Source of the DNA: Candidatus Methylomirabilota bacterium
GTDB taxonomy: Bacteria; Methylomirabilota; Methylomirabilia; Methylomirabilales; 2-02-FULL-66-22
DNA length: 18,227 nucleotides
Direction of reading: 5' to 3'
Assembly (NCBI GenBank): GCA_016209725.1
Contig: JACQVO010000004.1
Coordinates: 1 to 18,227, forward strand
Shown here: one piece after another, positions 15,271 to 18,227 of the stretch
Layout: each line of letters starts with the position of its first letter
Position numbering within the stretch: position 1 is the first letter of the stretch
Position numbers and translations under genes: made by a program
The notes under the pieces: model-generated
What the model was told of the DNA's origin: nothing
Databases searched by the model: none
What the model saw: only the letters and a program-made list of their open reading frames with translations

Positions 15271-15778
15271 AGTGTTTTGGCGCCAGGATCATCGTCATGT
15301 TCCGCCCCTCGACCTTGGCCGGCTGTTCGACCACCGCCACATCCTTCAACGCCTCCACGAACCGGTCCAATACCGCCCTTCCCCGGTCCATGCGGATGAC
15401 CTCGCGACCACGGAACATCATGGTGATCTTCGCCTTGTTCCCCTCCTTGAGGAAGCGCTCGGCGTGCCGCGCCTTGAACTGGAAATCGTGCTCCTCCGTC
15501 TTGGGGCGCAGCTTGATCTCCTTGAGTTCAATGATCGTCTGCTTCTTCTTGGCCTCCCGGGCCTTCTTGCTCTGCTCGTACCGGTACTTGCCGTAGTCCA
15601 TGATCCGGCAGACCGGCGGCCGGGCTTCGGGCGCCACCTCGACCAGATCCAGGTGGAGGTCAAAGGCGGTCTGCAGCGCCTGCTCGATCGGCAGGATGCC
15701 AAGTTGGCTCCCGTCCTGGCTGATCACCCGGACTTCCTTGATACGAATCCGCTCGTTGACACGAAGGCCTTTGCTTAT
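15269..15778 (-). CDS. infC: Translation initiation factor IF-3 (start codon AUA)
   Basis: IF3 binds the 30S subunit, prevents 50S joining and proofreads the start codon and initiator tRNA. With the start at 15778 the product is 169 residues, the normal IF3 length, with the conserved N-terminus [19 protein letters not shown] (N domain), the KR-rich linker around [14 protein letters not shown], and the C domain from [17 protein letters not shown] to [11 protein letters not shown]. No ATG, GTG or TTG lies in frame between the upstream stop at 15836 and the GTG at 15727, and starting at 15727 would delete the conserved N-terminus. The codon at 15778-15776 is ATA with GGAGG 7 nt upstream. Non-AUG infC starts (AUU in E. 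coli) underlie IF3 autoregulation. thrS ends 35 nt upstream. Confidence 0.95.
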   Translation of the reverse strand: MSKGLRVNERIRIKEVRVISQDGSQLGILPIEQALQTAFDLHLDLVEVAPEARPPVCRIMDYGKYRYEQSKKAREAKKKQTIIELKEIKLRPKTEEHDFQFKARHAERFLKEGNKAKITMMFRGREVIRMDRGRAVLDRFVEALKDVAVVEQPAKVEGRNMTMILAPKH

Positions 15779-15790
15779 GGCCCCACCTCC
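15776..15790 (-). promoter_or_regulatory. infC ribosome binding site with AUA start codon
   Basis: GGAGG (15790-15786), a 7-nt spacer and ATA (15778-15776), read on the minus strand. The strong Shine-Dalgarno at ideal spacing points to this rare codon as the start. In E. coli, IF3 lowers initiation at its own AUU start, giving negative feedback; the same logic is inferred here. Confidence 0.8.
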
Positions 15791-15813
15791 AGCCGCGGTC
15801 GGCGGCCGCCTGG

Positions 15814-17868
15814 TCAGACGGCCTGCGGCTTGTTCTCAGTAGCGAGCGTGTGGACGAAGTCCGCCAGGGGCATCACGCCGCGATCCTGGCCGCCCCGCAG
15901 GCGGACCGACACCGTCCCTGCCGCTGTCTCCCTGTCCCCCACCACCAGGATATACGGAATCTTCTGGACCTCTGCCTCCCGGATCTTGAAGCCGATCTTC
16001 TCGTTTCGGTCGTCCACCTCGCCCCGCAGGTGCTCTTCCTGGAGTCGGGCGACCACGCTCGCCGCGTAGGCGTGATGCCGGTCCGCCACCGGCAGCACCC
16101 TGGCCTGGACCGGGGCCAGCCAAGCCGGGAAGGCGCCTCCGTAGTGCTCGATCAGGACGCCCAGGAAGCGCTCTATGGAGCCCAAGAGGGCCCGGTGGAC
16201 CATGAAGGGCCGGTGCTGGCGGTTATCCTCCCCCACGAAGGCCAGGCCGAACCGCTCGGGCAGGTTGAAGTCGAACTGGACCGTTGTGCATTGCCAGGGA
16301 CGCCCCAGGGCGTCTTTTACCTTGATGTCGATCTTGGGGCCGTAGAAGGCCCCGCCGCCCGCGTCCACCTCGTACGCCTGACCCGCCCGCCCGGCGGCCC
16401 GCTTCAGCGCCTCGGTGGCCACCTCCCAGTCGCCGGGTTCGCCCACGAACTTCTCCGGGCGGGTGGCCACGTAGACCTCGTAATCCTTGAAGCCGAAGGT
16501 CCGGAGAAAGAACAGGCTGAACCGCACGGCCCGCGTGATTTCTTCGTCCATCTGTTCCGGCGTGCAGAAGATGTGGGCGTCGTCCTGGGTGAACCCTCGC
16601 ACCCGCAGGAGACCGTGCAGCACGCCGGCCCGCTCGAAGCGGTAGACCGTCCCCAGTTCGGCGAAGCGGAGGGGCAGGTCGCGGTAACTCCGGACCTTGG
16701 ATTGGTAGATCATGATGTGGAAGGGGCAGTTCATGGGCTTGACGTAGTAGTCGTTGCCATCCCCCTCCATCCGCGGATACATCAGGTCCTGGTAGAACTC
16801 CAGGTGGCCGCTCACCTGCCACAGCTTGGCCCGACCCACGTGGGGGGTGTACACGAGATCGTACCCGTTGGCCAGGTGCTCGTCGCGCCAGAAGTCCTCG
16901 ATGAGCGTGCGGATCATCCCCCCCTTGGGGTGCCACAGGATCAAGCCCCCACCCACCTCGTCTGCCACGCTGAACAGATCCAGTTCCCGGCCCAGACGAC
17001 GGTGGTCGCGCCGGCGCGCCTCCTCCAGGTTGAACAGGTGCCGGTCCAGCGCTTCCTGGGTGGGGAAGGCCGTCCCGTAGATCCGCTGGAGCATCGGGCG
17101 CCGCTCGTCGCCCCGCCAGTACGCCCCCGCGATGTGGGTGAGTCGAAACGCCGTCAGCCAGGATGTATCCGGGACATGGGGCCCACGGCACAGGTCGGTG
17201 AATGTCCCAGTCTGATAGAAGCTGACTGTGCTCGTCCCGACCTGCACCTCTCCTGCAAGCTCCTCGACTTCCGCCTCGGCGTTCAGTGCTCGGTGCTCGG
17301 CGCTCTCCCGGCTCTCGGGTACCCCCTGGGTGCCCGGCGCTCGGCCCTCTGGCCTGGAGGTACCATACTGTCTGATCGTCTCCAGGATCTCGATTTTGTA
17401 GTCCTGCCGGTGCTCCCGCGCCCAGGCCAAGGCCTCGCTCATTTCCAGCTCACGGCGCTGGTACAGCAGCCGCTGGGCCGCCAGCTCCCGCATCTTAGCT
17501 TCGATGATCGGCAGATCCTCCGGAGTGAGGGGCCGCGGGAGTTCCATGTCGTAGTAGAAGCCGTCCTCGATGGCCGGCCCGATGGCGAACTTCGCCGCGG
17601 GAGAGAGAGCCTGGACTGCTGCCGCCATCAGGTGTGCCGCGCTGTGACGGAGCACTCGCAGCCCGTCCGGCGAATCAGGCGGGACCAAGGTCAGGGACGC
17701 ATCCGAGGGCACGGGGGTCATGAAGTCCAGCGTCTGCCCGTTCCAGGCGGCGGCCACAGCAGTTTCCACCGGCGCCTCACCCAGGGCTTGTAGCGCGGCG
17801 AGGATCGGTTGCCCGGCCGGGATCCGCGCCCGTCGGCCATCGGCCAAGAGAAGTTCGGCGTCAGCCAT
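15814..17868 (-). CDS. thrS: Threonyl-tRNA synthetase with an apparent ~40-residue insertion
   Basis: This cytosolic class II synthetase charges tRNA-Thr. The 684-residue product has a TGS domain (about 1-62), an editing domain with HSAAH (His75, His79) and DLCRGPH (Cys227, His231), then the catalytic core with zinc ligands expected at Cys381 (MNCPFH), His432 (DDAHIF) and the His in FMVHRALLG, and a C-terminal anticodon-binding domain. Between YKIEIL (157-162) and TVSFYQTGTF (214-223) there are some 40 residues more than usual (about 166-210), rich in Glu, Ala and Arg and encoded partly by heptad-repeat DNA at 17286-17306. The frame is intact, so the enzyme is probably active. The ATG at 17868 has GGAG 4 nt upstream. 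A terminator-like hairpin lies just before it, and infC follows. Confidence 0.97.
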   Translation of the reverse strand: MADAELLLADGRRARIPAGQPILAALQALGEAPVETAVAAAWNGQTLDFMTPVPSDASLTLVPPDSPDGLRVLRHSAAHLMAAAVQALSPAAKFAIGPAIEDGFYYDMELPRPLTPEDLPIIEAKMRELAAQRLLYQRRELEMSEALAWAREHRQDYKIEILETIRQYGTSRPEGRAPGTQGVPESRESAEHRALNAEAEVEELAGEVQVGTSTVSFYQTGTFTDLCRGPHVPDTSWLTAFRLTHIAGAYWRGDERRPMLQRIYGTAFPTQEALDRHLFNLEEARRRDHRRLGRELDLFSVADEVGGGLILWHPKGGMIRTLIEDFWRDEHLANGYDLVYTPHVGRAKLWQVSGHLEFYQDLMYPRMEGDGNDYYVKPMNCPFHIMIYQSKVRSYRDLPLRFAELGTVYRFERAGVLHGLLRVRGFTQDDAHIFCTPEQMDEEITRAVRFSLFFLRTFGFKDYEVYVATRPEKFVGEPGDWEVATEALKRAAGRAGQAYEVDAGGGAFYGPKIDIKVKDALGRPWQCTTVQFDFNLPERFGLAFVGEDNRQHRPFMVHRALLGSIERFLGVLIEHYGGAFPAWLAPVQARVLPVADRHHAYAASVVARLQEEHLRGEVDDRNEKIGFKIREAEVQKIPYILVVGDRETAAGTVSVRLRGGQDRGVMPLADFVHTLATENKPQAV
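17286..17306. repeat. In-frame heptad repeat inside thrS
   Basis: Two exact gtgctcg units (17286-17299) followed by gcgctct (17300-17306); more degenerate heptads such as ctcgggt continue leftward in the gene to about 17341. The tract has the same 7-nt period as the intergenic arrays and lies within the extra segment of the ThrRS editing domain. Confidence 0.65.
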
Positions 17869-17883
17869 CGGACTCCACGGAAC

Positions 17884-17919
17884 AAAAAAGCATCACGACA
17901 CCACCTGCATCGTGATGCT
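17884..17919 (-). terminator. Intrinsic terminator between tRNA-Val and thrS (possible thrS attenuator)
   Basis: On the minus strand AGCATCACGA (17919-17910) pairs perfectly with TCGTGATGCT (17898-17889) around an 11-nt loop, followed by T6 (17889-17884). It ends the tRNA-Val transcript about 35-70 nt past the CCA. Only 15 nt separate the T-run from the thrS ATG, too few for a promoter, so thrS must rely on read-through or on a promoter overlapping the hairpin. Confidence 0.9.
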
Positions 17920-17953
17920 CAAGCCATCCTTTACAAGGTCATGACAGCAGAGA

Positions 17954-18028
17954 TGGTAGGCACGCGCGGTCTCGAACCGCGGACCTCTTGCGCGTCAAGC
18001 AAGCGCTCTCCCCCTGAGCTACGTGCCT
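17954..18028 (-). tRNA. tRNA-Val (anticodon GAC)
   Basis: The 75-nt gene folds into a full cloverleaf. The acceptor AGGCACG pairs with CGTGCCT, the D-stem is GCTC/GAGC, and the anticodon stem is CTTGC/GCAAG with loop TTGACGC (anticodon GAC, Val). A 5-nt variable loop is followed by the T-stem CGCGG/CCGCG with loop TTCGAGA. The discriminator is A and CCA is encoded. All stems are perfectly paired. It is transcribed from the promoter at 18071-18098. Confidence 0.97.
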
Positions 18029-18070
18029 CCGTCCCGCGCACGTCGAAGCCAAAGCATTCAGTGTCGCATA

Positions 18071-18098
18071 TTTATAACCGAAAACCCGCGAGTGTCAA
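18071..18098 (-). promoter_or_regulatory. Sigma70 promoter of tRNA-Val
   Basis: On the minus strand there is a perfect TTGACA (18098-18093), a 16-nt spacer and TATAAA (18076-18071). The expected start near 18064 is about 36 nt before the mature tRNA 5' end, with a GC-rich discriminator region following (ATGCGACAC). It probably also feeds thrS by read-through of the hairpin at 17884-17919. Confidence 0.85.
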
Positions 18099-18148
18099 GG
18101 GAAAACGCCCCCAGGAGGTAATCCCTCAGTCTCGGGTGGTAGAAGGCC

Positions 18149-18227
18149 ATGTCGCCCGGACGCGTGCAGAGACACGAGAGCGGTCGCCGTGGTGCAGGCG
18201 CGGCGCGGGACCAGATCCTGGAGAGAC
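18149..18227 (+). CDS. Possible TetR-family regulator, N-terminus only (cut by window edge)
   Basis: From ATG at 18149 the frame is open to the window edge, giving 26 codons. The Arg-rich, disordered start followed by AARDQILER resembles the beginning of helix 1 in TetR-type DNA-binding domains. An in-frame TAG at 18140-18142 makes this ATG the first possible start. The upstream GAAGG is too close to be an ideal ribosome site. With so few residues the assignment is tentative; the gene would be divergent from tRNA-Val. Confidence 0.4.
   Translation, partial: MSPGRVQRHESGRRGAGAARDQILER

Noticed and set aside
15850..17793. 647-codon open frame antisense to thrS
   Set aside because: Same kind of shadow; ThrRS motifs are unambiguous on the minus strand and nothing recognisable is encoded on the plus strand.

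Overview
This is a high-GC (by eye roughly 60-65%) bacterial chromosome segment made almost entirely of core information-processing and cell-envelope genes. I see no phage, transposon, CRISPR, plasmid or defence module. Nearly every gene is on the minus strand, so the functional order runs from right to left. The 16S 5' end, the F420/luciferase-family oxidoreductase, and a gene order joining thrS-infC-rpmI-rplT-pheST to zapA-6S RNA-rny-ymdB-folD would suit a deep-branching environmental lineage such as Methylomirabilota/Rokubacteria or a relative. That placement is a guess; the 16S fragment should settle it.

Layout, right to left. At the right edge the first 26 codons of a possible TetR-type regulator (+) diverge from a strong sigma70 promoter driving tRNA-Val(GAC). 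A perfect hairpin plus T-run then separates the tRNA from thrS, with no room for a thrS promoter after it, so it may be an attenuator. The translation block thrS-infC-rpmI-rplT follows and ends in a canonical intrinsic terminator. infC appears to start at AUA. Next come pheS-pheT, a small coiled-coil gene and zapA, then 6S RNA (ssrS) immediately downstream of zapA, as in Proteobacteria. Then come rny (RNase Y), a YmdB-type metallophosphoesterase, folD and an F420-dependent LLM-family oxidoreductase. On the left, a class A penicillin-binding protein (+) diverges from tyrS (-). Right after tyrS are a strong rRNA promoter, a leader with boxB/boxA-like elements, and the 5' end of a 16S rRNA gene cut by the window edge.

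How the genes work together: three aminoacyl-tRNA synthetases (Thr, Phe, Tyr), a tRNA, IF3, L35, L20 and 16S rRNA support translation. 6S RNA and RNase Y act on global transcription and mRNA turnover. ZapA, with its coiled-coil neighbour, and the bifunctional PBP serve division and peptidoglycan synthesis. FolD feeds one-carbon metabolism.

The most unusual layer is not a gene. Several intergenic gaps hold degenerate short tandem repeats, most with a 7-nt period, that begin at or within a nucleotide or two of the stop codon of the upstream gene (rny, infC, rpmI). A similar heptad tract lies in frame inside thrS, where it coincides with an apparent ~40-residue insertion in the editing domain. 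A different, inverted 9-nt-period repeat fills the ymdB-folD gap. These repeats are the best candidates here for something poorly described.
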